From Prostheceraeus crozeri (Eukaryota > Platyhelminthes > Polycladida > Euryleptidae): a DNA stretch of 64,000 nt. Shown in pieces: positions 20,691 through 30,628 of the stretch (position 1 is its first letter; each line of letters starts with the position of its first letter). Below the pieces are notes generated by a model. It had not been told where the DNA came from and made no database searches. It worked only from the letters and a program-made list of their open reading frames with translations. The position numbers were made by a program, and so were the translations under genes. The stretch is taken from assembly GCA_907163375.1 (NCBI GenBank), contig CAJQUW010015364.1:124001-188000 (forward strand), given 5' to 3'.

Positions 20691-23190
20691 GAGGAATCAC
20701 CGCTTATGGCTCATCAATTGGACTCATTCACCGCTCTCACCTGCCGGATCACTGTGTCGCCGCCACTTTTACGGCTTCTTTCCCGCCCAACAACGTTCAT
20801 CCCCACTCCGTCTTCCTGCCAACACAACGCAGCCTTCGCCTACGTGATCGACTTTGTTAGGAAACTACAATGGAGGTTTGCATTGGCAGGACGCCATCAC
20901 AATACTGCACCTTGTCGTTTTGGTTCTGTTCGAAGTGGAAGATGGCCGGCTACAGGGATTGTTTCTCCGAGAATTCGTCGGTTGTCTACAAGACTAATTT
21001 CCTCTGCTCGCTCTGTGTTTTTCCAGCAGCATGCATGCTCTTCAACCAGCAACTTGATTGAGGATGAGACTGTGGTTTTAAATGAGCTGTGAAATGACTC
21101 CTCTTTAACAATTCGTCCGGCTGACAAAGGAGGCCGCTGGATAGTAATGGACACCGCACAGTATAATGAAGAATGCGATCGACAGCTCAGTGACAATAAC
21201 GTCTACGCGTCAGTGCCGTCATCGATTTCCACAGACGCCTCCCGCCAAATGTCATCGATCTTAGCGACTCTTCACTCAAGACATGTGATCGCTCGTAAAG
21301 AGCCTTCTTTTCTGATGGGACCCACTCAACCACGATCTCGTCGCTTTGACCTTCCGAAAATCCACAAATGCAGTTGGTCTACTTCTACCATGCCACCTGG
21401 CAGACCGATCGTCTCCGATGTGAGGACAAATACTAGCAACGTGGCCCGCTACATAGAATTTTTCCTCTATCCTCTCGTCAAGCGCATCGACAGTTACCTG
21501 CGAGATTCTGCCCATCTCATAGCTATTTTACGGACTTCATCGATCGAGCCGGACTCCTTGTTATGTTCATTTGATGTAAGGGCTCTATACACAAATGTTC
21601 CTATTGAGGAGGGAATCTCTCGAATCCAGCGTGCTTTCCAACGTCATCCAGATCCTGACCGTCCAGACTCGGAGGTATTATCTCTCTTGTGTCTATCATT
21701 ATACAATAATGACTTCCAACTCAACGACAGCTGGTTTTTGCAGGTGTCGGGAGTGGCGATGGGCAAAGCTTTTGGTGGCTCTTTTGCGAATTTGTATCTG
21801 GCGGAGTGGGAAAGTGCTATCATCAGCTCATCAACGTCTCGTCCCACGATATGGTATCGATATCAGGACGACATATTCTTTATTTGGGATGCCGGCCCAC
21901 CGGCACTGATGGAGTTTCACAACTTCGTAAACAGTATTGATCCCAACATGCAGGTTGATCTGCAATATGATCCTAATTCAATGCGGTTCTTAGATCTCAC
22001 CGTATATCGTGCTTCAAATCATCTTCTTGGTTATCGTGTGGGCTTCAAAGATACTGACTGCCATCGACTTCTCCCATCTGACTCCCATCATGCCGGTCAC
22101 GTGCATCGTTCAGTCATTTTCTCACAACTGCTGCGACTTGCAACGAGATCGTCCACAGCCGAAGACTTCCTGACGACTTTCCATGAGGTTTCTCCCAAAT
22201 GGCGTGCTTGTGGGATTTCCCGCACGTCCATTCAGAGGAATTGGTCAAGTGGTTTCCATAGCTGTGGGGGCCAGAGATGCATCGCCTGCACCTTTGCTTT
22301 GGAGTGCTCTGTCTTCCGAGCTCGGCCAATATCTCCTCTACATCCCATTTTGCTATCCTTGACATGTGCTTCAACTCACTGTGTTTACATAATCCGTTGT
22401 CGCCGCTGCCAATTACTGTATGTGGGCCAATCGTCAAATCCTCTTCGGAAAAGGATTGGTGAGCACCTAAGACAGATTCATGGTGCCGGAGCTACACATG
22501 TCTCAAGACATTTTCGTGAAATCTGCTCTCCTGATGATTTTACGTTCTTTGCAATCGATCGGGCCTTCAATGACTCAACGCGTCTGCTCAAAGAATCGAA
22601 GTGGATTCGAAGCCTTAAAACTATCTTTCCCAACGGTCTGAATGACAACGTTGAAACAGTAAGTGACACCGTCAATTTGCTGACTTTCAAGTCTGATTGC
22701 ACGGATCGCCTCAACAGTCTTATCCGTCAAGCATGCAGTACTAAGTCCGTTTCCGTTCGCTTCTGCTACAAAACAGATCGGAATTTGAGAAGCCCGTTAA
22801 GATAAACTTGACTTTGCATATCATGTCGTTATTAATTTATTTTCAATTTTATTTTTATTACTACTCCCGCTAAGTTCATATTTAGCGATTTTGTATTATG
22901 CATATCGTGATATCTCCATGTCTTTATTGTTTGCTTCATCTGTATTGTCTTACTTTAATCACTGTCCATATCTATGCATCCTATTGTTGATTGCTGTACG
23001 CATTGCATGCATAGAGATGAGAATTTTACATCACACGCATGTGAATACTCTTCGAGTCCGCGTTCGTTTCTGTGTCCTGTCACTTCAGTTCTGCCATTGA
23101 GAAAGTCTGTTCAAGACGAAATATCTGGCATTACATTTATTTTGGCTTCAAACAGCGTTATTTTGGTTTCTGTCTGATACACGGGGAACA
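20690..23190 (+). mobile_element. Penelope-like element 1
   Basis: It codes for a reverse transcriptase followed by a GIY-YIG endonuclease. The coding part starts near 20,900 (CRFGSVRSGRWP) and ends at 22,805, with one in-frame TGA at 21,090-21,092. The 3' flank (22,806-23,190) is non-coding and carries a hammerhead-like motif GACGAAATATCTGG near 23,116. It lies head-to-tail with a second, clearly different Penelope-like element. Confidence 0.85.
21147..22805 (+). CDS. Penelope-like RT with GIY-YIG endonuclease (element 1)
   Basis: The 552-residue open part follows an in-frame stop 55 bases upstream; the coding homology begins before it (TIRPADKGGRW spans the start). RT motifs are VYIIR-independent and ordered: DLPKIHKCSWSTSTMPPGRPI, LLCSFDVRALYTNVPIEEGI, GVAMGKAFGGSFANLYLAEWE and the catalytic YRYQDDIFFIWD near residue 240. 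A CxxC linker (CGGQRCIACTFALEC, about 370-390) precedes the nuclease. The GIY-YIG signature is CVYIIRCRRCQLLYVGQSS near residue 415, followed by RKRIGEHL. Penelope enzymes use the nuclease to nick DNA and prime reverse transcription. It shares roughly half its residues with element 2. Confidence 0.85.
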   Translation: MDTAQYNEECDRQLSDNNVYASVPSSISTDASRQMSSILATLHSRHVIARKEPSFLMGPTQPRSRRFDLPKIHKCSWSTSTMPPGRPIVSDVRTNTSNVARYIEFFLYPLVKRIDSYLRDSAHLIAILRTSSIEPDSLLCSFDVRALYTNVPIEEGISRIQRAFQRHPDPDRPDSEVLSLLCLSLYNNDFQLNDSWFLQVSGVAMGKAFGGSFANLYLAEWESAIISSSTSRPTIWYRYQDDIFFIWDAGPPALMEFHNFVNSIDPNMQVDLQYDPNSMRFLDLTVYRASNHLLGYRVGFKDTDCHRLLPSDSHHAGHVHRSVIFSQLLRLATRSSTAEDFLTTFHEVSPKWRACGISRTSIQRNWSSGFHSCGGQRCIACTFALECSVFRARPISPLHPILLSLTCASTHCVYIIRCRRCQLLYVGQSSNPLRKRIGEHLRQIHGAGATHVSRHFREICSPDDFTFFAIDRAFNDSTRLLKESKWIRSLKTIFPNGLNDNVETVSDTVNLLTFKSDCTDRLNSLIRQACSTKSVSVRFCYKTDRNLRSPLR

Positions 23191-23199
23191 GAGAGAGAG

Positions 23200-25778
23200 G
23201 CATGCGTTCTCAACGCTCTTTATTACGTCATACTACTACTAACTATCCGACTACTACTATGTCTACTGGCTGTCGTTTTGGACATCAGGCATCTTCAGCT
23301 TGGCCTGCTGAGCAACTTATTTCTCCTAATGTACACAGTGTCTCTCGCCGCTTGCTCTCGGCCGCCAGATCAATATTGTTTTCCGATCATAATTGCTTTT
23401 CGTGCTCTAATCTCTCCTTATCAGAAAATGAAGCATTGAGCAATTTGTGTTCCAATCCTGACATTGTTTTACGTCCTGCTGACAAAGGAGGTTGCTGGGT
23501 GATCTTGCATTCCTCCGACTACAACAGCGAATGTTCGCAACAATTAAATCAAGTCAATTTCTATCGGCGACTTGATTCTCCTATCGAAAGCATCGATTCG
23601 GCCTTCTCAAACATCCTACAAACTCTTGTAAGTAGCAGCATCAGTCGCAAAGAACTTAGATTCCTCTCACCTCCACTGGATTACAATGAGCGCTCCTTCA
23701 ATGTACTACCGAAGGTTCACAAATCAACTTGGCCCTCCATCCACATGCCTCCAGGAAGGCCGATCATTTGCGATGTTAATTCAAACAGCAGCCGAATTGC
23801 AAAGTTTGTGGATTTTTTCTTATTTCCTCTGGCGAGCAGCCTTCCTAGTGTCCTGCTGGATTCAAATCACATGATAGCTATTTTGAGATCCACTCCAATC
23901 ACGGATCGAAGTTTGCTCTGCACTTTTGACGCACGTTCATTGTACACCAATATCCCAATCCCCGAAGGCGTTAACCGTGTCGAACGCGCATTTTCACGCT
24001 CACCGAATAATAGTCGACCTGACTCTCAAATTCTCCATCTGCTCAAGCTTTCATTGGAGCACAACGACTTCATTTTCCAGGAGCAGCGATGGCTACAAAC
24101 CAAAGGGGTAGCGATGGGCAAAGCCTTTAGGGGCTCTTTTGCCAACTTGTATCTTGGCGAGTGGGAGTCCTCTGCTTTGTCGTCTTTCTCACAACAACCC
24201 ACTCTCTGGAAACGCTTCCAAGATGATATTTTCATGATATGGGAACATGGATTGGACCGCCTTCTCGAACTTCGGGATCATCTAAATGCGCAAAACCCTA
24301 AAATACAAGTTGAGATGACATTTGACTATTCCTCCATCGTATTTCTTGATTTGGAGATTTTCCGACAAAGCCCTTCTTCAATCTACCTGGACTACAAGGT
24401 CGCTTTTAAAGCCAACTCTTGCCATCACTTATTGACGAGGGCTTCACATCATCCCTCTCATGTTCACAAAGGGGTGATTTTTTCTCAGCTGCTTCGATTT
24501 GCTAATTTCCGCGCGGTCTGTGAGGAGGTTTTTCCATCATGGAAAGAAGAAGGAATTACTCGATCACTTATTCGTAACTCCTCGAATCGGGTGTATACTA
24601 TTTCCCATTTAATGCTAAATTGGAGACCTAGCTTCTCAAAATGTGATGGTGCGAGATGTGTTGCTTGCAGATTCGCGAGAAATTGTGAGGTTTTTCAATG
24701 TGACGGTTCGAACCGGCTTTATATGATACCATTCAATTTAACCTGCGCCTCAACGCACTGCATTTATGTAATTAAGTGCTCTTCATGCTCAATCCTTTAT
24801 GTAGGTCAATCATGTCAACCACTGCGCCAACGCATTAATGAGCACATTCGAGCAGTAATGTCGCGGGATACCAACTCTCCTATGGTGCCACATTTTTCAG
24901 ACTCATGTGATTTATCCTCTTTTACCTTTTTCGCTATTGACCGCTGTTTCTCCGACAGTCGCCGCCTACAGAAAGAGCGTGTCTGGATCCAGCGTCTTGA
25001 ATCCCTCTCGCCTGGTGGACTCAACAGATCTCTTCCTATTGACAACCCCACACTTAATTTTGTAACCCTGACCGGCAACTGTACGGACAGATTAAATACT
25101 TTTATTAAGCACGTCTGCAAGTCTGATCTGAATATTGATGTTCGCCTTTCCTATAAAACTGATAGAAATTTGAAATCGCTGTTCAGATGACTTTGGTATC
25201 TGCTTTGTTATTTTTCATTTTATTTCAATAGTTTCTGTTTATTCATGCATACTGAGATGTTATAAACTTCACTTTCTTTTTCTTTATTTATGGCTCTTTA
25301 ATGCTTAATTGTTAACGATTTATCGCTTAACAAGTTTTAGCGTATCGATGTGTGGACCTAATTTTATTTACTCATGTTTTTATTTCATACTTTTAATGAG
25401 AACATAGATTCTTTATTTACATCGCTGCATGTGGTAGCATTCATGTATGGACTATTGAGGCATCTCTATTGTGTATTTTATTGGTCTTGTGATGAAACCA
25501 GTGTCTATTGTCTGATGCCTTCTTTGTCACATGCTATAGATAAATGTCAGCTGTCAGGAGATCATGTCCATAGCTATTTCGTTACGTGACCATATTCATT
25601 TGTACACCACAGCAGAAGCCTGACAGGCGAAATATCTGGTGTCTATCGAATAAAGTGCAATCTACGGCAATTTTGGTTTTGCAAGATCAATCGGAGTTGT
25701 GTGAGTAGGGCGTGAAGCATGCGTCGGACTCTACCAGTTCGGCGCTTTTCTCATCAAAATACTACTACTACTACTACT
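23200..25778 (+). mobile_element. Penelope-like element 2
   Basis: One open frame covers 23,202-25,190 and a 590-bp 3' region follows. The start region (23,195-23,245) and the far end (25,710-25,784) share GCATGCGT and a run ACTACTACTAACTATCC, so the element has short direct repeats at its ends like the pseudo-LTRs of the family. A hammerhead-like motif AGGCGAAATATCTGG is near 25,627. The element ends in (ACT)n next to the gypsy gag. Confidence 0.85.
23202..25190 (+). CDS. Penelope-like RT with GIY-YIG endonuclease (element 2), uninterrupted, 662 aa
   Basis: RT blocks appear in order: IVLRPADKGGCWVIL, VLPKVHKSTWPSIHMPPG, LLCTFDARSLYTNIPIPEGV, GVAMGKAFRGSFANLYLGEWE and the catalytic RFQDDIFMIWEHG near residue 340. 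Next come a CxxC linker (CDGARCVACRFARNC) and the GIY-YIG domain CIYVIKCSSCSILYVGQSC near residue 520 with RQRINEHI. No stop or frameshift is seen. Compared with element 1, about 15 residues are missing between SQLLRFAN and the W-KEEGI block, so a small in-frame deletion is possible. The ATG at 23,202 gives a serine/threonine-rich leader; the second Met (STGCRFGH) matches the conserved start of homology better. Confidence 0.85.
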   Translation: MRSQRSLLRHTTTNYPTTTMSTGCRFGHQASSAWPAEQLISPNVHSVSRRLLSAARSILFSDHNCFSCSNLSLSENEALSNLCSNPDIVLRPADKGGCWVILHSSDYNSECSQQLNQVNFYRRLDSPIESIDSAFSNILQTLVSSSISRKELRFLSPPLDYNERSFNVLPKVHKSTWPSIHMPPGRPIICDVNSNSSRIAKFVDFFLFPLASSLPSVLLDSNHMIAILRSTPITDRSLLCTFDARSLYTNIPIPEGVNRVERAFSRSPNNSRPDSQILHLLKLSLEHNDFIFQEQRWLQTKGVAMGKAFRGSFANLYLGEWESSALSSFSQQPTLWKRFQDDIFMIWEHGLDRLLELRDHLNAQNPKIQVEMTFDYSSIVFLDLEIFRQSPSSIYLDYKVAFKANSCHHLLTRASHHPSHVHKGVIFSQLLRFANFRAVCEEVFPSWKEEGITRSLIRNSSNRVYTISHLMLNWRPSFSKCDGARCVACRFARNCEVFQCDGSNRLYMIPFNLTCASTHCIYVIKCSSCSILYVGQSCQPLRQRINEHIRAVMSRDTNSPMVPHFSDSCDLSSFTFFAIDRCFSDSRRLQKERVWIQRLESLSPGGLNRSLPIDNPTLNFVTLTGNCTDRLNTFIKHVCKSDLNIDVRLSYKTDRNLKSLFR

Positions 25779-25784
25779 AACTAT

Positions 25785-26174
25785 CCTATCCCGCAGTTGG
25801 GTGTTTAACTCAGTGCCGAAGTTGCACGTAGCCGCTTGACGTTGTAGACGGAGTAAGAATTGTCGTAGTGACTCTTCAGGACGCTTGATGAGATTCTGAA
25901 AGCATACTCTCTCCATTACTTCAAACTGCACCGGCTTGAGGAACGTTTGTAGTAGTGTCTGCAACTGCGTAACAGTCTGCGTGCCTAAATCATCTGGCTG
26001 GGCGAGGTCGGTCAAAAGATCGCAGGCCTCCTTTCCTATCATAGTTAGGTAGAACGCGATCTCGTTCTTGTCCGTGACTTTGTCGTTGGTAGCGACGTAG
26101 AAGCGAAAGCGCTTGTGCCAAGCTGCTATGCGAGCTGGGTCGGTAATGTCCATCTTCTCTAGACATTGCTCCAT
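25785..26174 (-). pseudogene. gypsy: N-terminal gag region
   Basis: The minus-strand segment begins MEQCLEKMDITDPARIAAW and carries retrotransposon gag features (WHKRFRFYVATNDKV, IAFYLTMIGKEACDLL, SLRQFLLRLQRQAATC). It ends at LRDRI beside the insert boundary. It belongs with the downstream gag part at 18,728-19,286 as one fossil element. Confidence 0.75.
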
Positions 26175-26229
26175 CGTAGTTGTCTAACCGTTGTAGGTCG
26201 TAGTCGCGTAGCTGAAACGTAGGTTCCTA

Positions 26230-26720
26230 TGAGAAGTCAGAAATAGGAAAGAAGAAAAGAAAAAACAAACGGACAGATAGAAGCTTAATTTTGTGAAAGA
26301 CTGGTAGTATGAAGAACTGACGGCTCTCAAGCGAGCTGTGCGTCAGTGAAGTTGGCAGTGTTGCAAGACCGACGGCTCTCAGGCGAGCTGCGCGTCGGCA
26401 GAGGGGTGAATGTAGTTATGCGTTCCTTCGGTGCCACTTAACTTAGGTACTCAACAAGCCTCAAGGGCCTGAACAAGCCAACAATACCACTTATGTTAGG
26501 TATACGCCACCGGCACTGCTTGTGTTAAGTGCTCTGTCCACCGCATTCAGTCTTATCGCTCAGCGACGCCACTGATATAATCCCCCATAAGAATCAGCTA
26601 AATTCTTATATCAAGTAAGAACGAGTTCTTATCATAAATCCCAGACCGTACTTTCTGTTGGAAAGACGGCTGCTTACGTATTGTGAGAAACAATAGAAAG
26701 ACTGTTTACAACAGTTCACA
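26230..26720 (-). repeat. probable 5' LTR of the gypsy element
   Basis: Read on the minus strand, the segment begins TGTGAACTGTTGTAAACAGT at 26,720, a plausible LTR start. It contains A/T-rich promoter-like sequence and two copies of a GACGGCTCTCA-GCGAGCTG block (near 26,322 and 26,373). The second LTR is lost, so the inner end is only approximate. The next bases 26,721-26,725 (TTAGC) could be the target duplication but cannot be paired. Confidence 0.45.
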
Positions 26721-26879
26721 TTAGCACAGCTAAACAAAATGCAAAAAGGTCAAAATACTCGACAATAGAGGCTTCAATTTGAGCACCACCATTGAGAAAA
26801 CTCAGAAGTGAGTGTTTTTAAACAACAGTTTCGGTTTGAGCAGATGGTTGGAGATGACTGTCACAAGTGGTAGCTCCGC

Positions 26880-27687
26880 ATTTATTAAATCCCCAATCTG
26901 TATACAATTTCGATTTTATTAAATGAACTCATGGAAGTTACACGAGGCATTGTTACCAAATGTGGAGAGATGCAAATTTCTGCGGTTTTGAGAAAAATTG
27001 CAGTAGAATTGAATGATCATGGCAGTAATGCAGAAGGAATTATGGCATTTCACAGATTCTCAGTGTCATGACAGCCTTGGAGATTTTAGGTTTGTTAAAT
27101 ATATGTTTCTATTACTTACATGCTCAACATCAAGAATTTTTTTAAAGCGTGTCAAAGGCAGGCTGCTACTGGCAGAGAAAAATCACATAATCAAGGACAA
27201 TGACTTCAATTAACCTTGAAATAAATAAATGGGTCCATATCGCTATTCAGATTCAAGAAATGAAGCATGAATTTAGTGAATCCTAAAAATGCCGGTGAAA
27301 ATTAAATTAAAAACTTGAAATTTCAGCCAAGGAAGCACGAATAATATCGCGACTTTTTCATGAAGACTTCCATCATAATACAGATCATGAAATTCCCTTG
27401 ATAATCAGCTTGATTTCCGCTTAGTTAGAATACTTATTAGCAAATATTCATTCCTTTTGATATCCATTTGTTTCATACTACTTATATAGGAGAGTCATCT
27501 CGGTAGTATTTAAATTGGCAAAAGTTTGACATTTTCAAAACTGCTCAAATAATTTTTTGAACCACGGGAACGTACTCTCCGCGAAAAACTGAATCTTTTG
27601 ATATAAAAATTTTCACTGTATACAAACACTTTCATCAGTCGACAACATAAGAGTAAATATGTTAGGTAGAGTGCGTAACTCCGAATT
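26880..27687. repeat. unclassified repeat R, direct copy A (about 0.8 kb)
   Basis: Copy A runs from TTTATTAAATCCCCAATCTG to a segment ending TAGAGTGCGTAACTCCG. It aligns along its whole length with copy B (27,688-28,490). Shared landmarks are GACAGCCTTGG, CCGGTGAAAATT, CGCGACTTTTTCATGAAGAC, GATATCCA-TTGTTTCATAC, GAGTCATCTCGGTAGTATTT and TTTTCACTGTATAC. No coding sequence is recognisable. The family is unknown to me. Confidence 0.75.
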
Positions 27688-28490
27688 TATTAAATCCCCA
27701 GTGTGTATACACTTTCGATCGACCACAGTCGGAATTGCTTCCAAATGTGAGATATGCACATTCATGCAGTTTTGAAGAAATTACAACGGAATTGACTGAT
27801 CATGATAGCATAAAGCAGAAGGAAATAATATTATTTTACAGATAGTCCGCGTCTGACAGCCTTGGTGAGGTTATGTTTGCTAAATTTGGCAACTCGATGA
27901 CCTGCGCCTTATTGATTTCCTGCTGAACCTCAAGAGAATCTTCTTAAGCGTGATCAGGCAACAGCTGCCACTGGCATGGCAAAATCACAGAATCAATGAA
28001 AATCAATTAACTTTGAAAGATGTAAATGTGTCCACATCAATATTCAGATTCAGGAACTGAAACATTACTTTAGTGAATCATAAAATTATGCCGGTGAAAA
28101 TTGAATTAAAAACTTGAAATTTTAGCCAAGAAAGCACGGATATCGCGACTTTTTCATGAAGACTTCCATTACAATACGGAGCATGAAATTCCTTTGATAA
28201 TCAGCATGATTTCCGCTCAGTTCCGCTTAGATCATTATCAAATATAAATTCCTTTTGATATCCAACTTGTTTCATACTACTTACAACAGGGAGTCATCTC
28301 GGTAGTATTTAAATTGGCAAAATTTTGACTTTTTTAAAAAGTGCTCAAATAATTTTTGGACCACGGGAACGTAATCTCCGCAAAAAACTGAATCCATTGA
28401 TATAAAAATTTTCACTGTATACAGATACTTTTTTGAGTCGACACTCCCTACTCTATGATCGTTTCCTCTGCATTGTCATTTCCGTGGTAA
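27688..28490. repeat. unclassified repeat R, direct copy B
   Basis: This copy follows copy A directly, beginning TTTATTAAATCCCCAGTGTG. It ends after TTTTTTGAGTCGACACTCCC. Differences from copy A are scattered substitutions and small indels, so the tandem duplication is not recent. Confidence 0.75.
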
Positions 28491-28494
28491 ATTC

Positions 28495-28716
28495 TTTAAA
28501 ACCTCAAAAAAGTGTCGACTCAAAAAAGTATCTGTATACAGTGAAAAAAAGTCAAAATTTTGCCAATTTGAATACTACCGAGATGACTCTCTGTTGTAAG
28601 TAGTATGAAACAAGTTGGATATCAAAAGGAATTTATATTTGATATTGATCATCCCAACTAAGCGGAAATCAAACTGATTATCAAGGGAATTTAATGAATT
28701 GTATTATGATGAAAGT
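28495..28716. repeat. unclassified repeat R, inverted partial copy C
   Basis: AAAAAAGTGTCGACTCAAAA through CATGAAAAAGTC is the reverse complement of the right end of copy B. Copies B and C can therefore form a hairpin with about 200-bp arms and a short loop near 28,440-28,500. Confidence 0.75.
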
Positions 28717-28719
28717 CTT

Positions 28720-28852
28720 CATGAAAAAGTCTTGAAGACTTCCATTATAATACGGATCATGAAATTTCCTTGATAATCAGCTTGATTTCCGATTAGTTAG
28801 GATGCCTATTATCAAATATTCATTCCTTTTGATATCCAACTTGTTTCATGTT
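28720..28852. repeat. unclassified repeat R, direct partial copy D (left piece)
   Basis: The segment from GAAGACTTCCATTATAATAC to CTTGTTTCATGTTA is again in the direct orientation. It continues at 30,629 beyond the inserted hAT-type element. Confidence 0.7.
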
Positions 28853-28860
28853 ACTTTACT
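28853..28860. repeat. left 8-bp target duplication of hAT-type element
   Basis: ACTTTACT here and ACTATACT at 30,621-30,628 match at seven of eight positions. Eight bases is the hAT target-duplication length. Confidence 0.65.
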
Positions 28861-29700
28861 CAGTGGCGTCGCGTGCTCCGTTACCATAGGCCTTCACTCG
28901 GCATTGGGATACTATTTCTATAGAAAGCACTTTTATGTCACAACATTAATTTTCATAAAAGTTGAATTTTTAATAACAATTTTCCGAACATTTTTTAAGG
29001 CCAAATGAATGTGCACATGAAAAGTGATTGCTCATGTCACTTAACCGCCTTACTCAAGGAGCTTAGCCTCTCTGTCCAGACCACATTTTCTTGAGAAAAA
29101 AGGAGGCAAGGTCAACAGTTTCTTGCGTTTCTGAGGGCCGGTCAGCAACTCACATGTTTGAAATTTTGATGCATTAAAATGTCTTGTGTATTTCTTTCTG
29201 TGTGACTTTCAAATTCATGTCAGTTGTTGGCCTACCTTGCTTAACGACTGTCATCTTTTCAGTATATTCCCTTGGGACGAAAGGTGTGGTTATGATTTCA
29301 TCTCCAGCACTAAACATAAGCATCACATCAATCACGTAAAAACAAATTATGGAATTCTACCGAATCTGGATGTTCGAGTCAGATGCATTACTCTGTATTC
29401 ATTGGAAAACGCTCATCATCTGATCGCAGTCTTGTCTGAACGTCATCCATCTGCCACTGTTGACGTAGTGACTTCTCTCACATTAAGCGAAGCTATGAAA
29501 AATTGGGTTGCGCTTCCCTTACTATATTTAGATGCCGCGCCTCGATCAAGAATTGTGTAGAATTTCATTGCAAAAATTGGAGAAGGCAAAGCATCATGTC
29601 TATCAGGAAAGCCATTATTGGCGCGGGCGCGTGCGCTTACTGCCTCACACGCACACAACTCTCTTTCGCTGTCTGAACATCAATGCTTCGTCTGAACACA

Positions 29701-29712
29701 CGACTAGCTTGT
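29701..29712. repeat. left 12-bp target duplication of Penelope-like tail
   Basis: CGACTAGCTTGT matches 30,398-30,409 exactly. Confidence 0.7.
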
Positions 29713-30397
29713 TAGATAGCAAAAAACAGATTTGATGCACTCCCTAATTTATTGGCAAGTTTAAGTAAAAGGTTAAAAAGAAATTTACACACCCGACGTT
29801 TCGTATCACAGATACATAATCATGGGTAGAGAAATAGAACAATGCAATCATTTAAATACAAAGTCAAGCGTTAAAGACTGTTCATCTCTTGTTTTCGATT
29901 CAACTTAGGACAATAGCGATCAATGCAGTTAGCTTCAGAGATACGAGTGCGAACAGGGTCAGATTGACGATCTAGAAATTCAATATCAAAGTCATCAATA
30001 CTTAACAGACAGTTAGGATGATCATTCATGATGTGGTCCGACAGCGCACTTTTGATCATCCTATCTGTCTGTTAAGTATTGATGACTTTGATATTGAATT
30101 TCTAGATCGTCAATCTGACCCTGTTCGCACTCGTATCTCTGAAGCTAACTGCATTGATCGCTATTGTCCTAAGTTGAATCGAAAACAAGAGATGAACAGT
30201 CTTTAACGCTTGACTTTGTATTTAAATGATTGCATTGTCCTATTTCTCTACCCATGATTATGTATCTGTGATACGAAACGTCGGGTGTGTAAATTTCTTT
30301 TTAACCTTTTACTTAAACTTGCCAATAAATTAGGGAGTGCATCAAATCTGTTTTTTGCTATCTAACTATGAATAACCTCCCGTGTATGGCTGTAAAT
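29713..30397. mobile_element. palindromic Penelope-like tail, 685 bp
   Basis: Two arms of about 310 bp (29,713-30,020 and about 30,050-30,366) are nearly identical inverted copies; I found only a few differences. A spacer of about 30 bp separates them. Each arm encodes the same C-terminal peptide (FLDRQSDPVRTRISEAN, then CIDRYCPKLNRKQEMNSL), which looks like the end of a GIY-YIG nuclease. Each arm also carries a hammerhead-like GATACGAAACGTCGGG block. The exact 12-mer CGACTAGCTTGT flanks it (29,701-29,712 and 30,398-30,409). The assignment to Penelope rests on these features and is moderately secure. Confidence 0.65.
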
Positions 30398-30409
30398 CGA
30401 CTAGCTTGT
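30398..30409. repeat. right 12-bp target duplication of Penelope-like tail
   Basis: This is an exact copy of 29,701-29,712; hAT-type sequence resumes after it. Confidence 0.7.
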
Positions 30410-30620
30410 GTGTCTAATTGTTCGAAGAAAACAGCTGTGATTCAAGCACGTGTTACAAAACTGTTCACTCTTGAGGTTGAGCGTCTGATTTTGAGACGGA
30501 AGCTATCACGAGAAGCTATCGAATTTAAATGAATGATGACACATTTCATTTTTATTAATGTTGGTAAATAATTTTTGAGGATACGCCGAAGGCCTCGCAG
30601 GTACGGAGAAGACGCCACTG

Positions 30621-30628
30621 ACTATACT
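30621..30628. repeat. right 8-bp target duplication of hAT-type element
   Basis: ACTATACT; see 28,853-28,860. Confidence 0.65.

Larger units (their letters stand above)
16390..26720 (-). mobile_element. Ty3/gypsy LTR retrotransposon, broken fossil, with a large insert
   Basis: Minus-strand order is LTR (to 26,720), gag, protease, reverse transcriptase, RNase H and integrase. The integrase end and second LTR are missing at about 16,390, where Polinton 1 terminal-type sequence abuts. A 6.5-kb block (19,287-25,778) of LINE and Penelope-like sequence lies inside gag. Without the insert it would be about 3.8 kb. I estimate several breaks besides the lost end and the insertion. The element is older than the insert, which shows good open frames. 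Confidence 0.85.
28861..30620. mobile_element. non-autonomous hAT-type element, 1,760 bp, with nested Penelope tail
   Basis: The ends are inverted: the left end starts CAGTGGCGTCGCGTGCTCCG and the right end, read inward, starts CAGTGGCGTCTTCTCCGTAC. Both are followed by a GGCCTTCG-like block. CAGTGG ends with an 8-bp duplication are typical of hAT. No transposase is readable. Its interior holds ordinary-looking DNA (28,900-29,700), with one 124-residue frame of no known family at 29,186-29,557, and a 685-bp Penelope-like insertion. Confidence 0.65.

Noticed and set aside
20351-20860. 169-residue frame as a separate gene
   Set aside because: Its first 110 residues are the LINE linker/RT start; the rest runs out of frame into the Penelope 1 leader.
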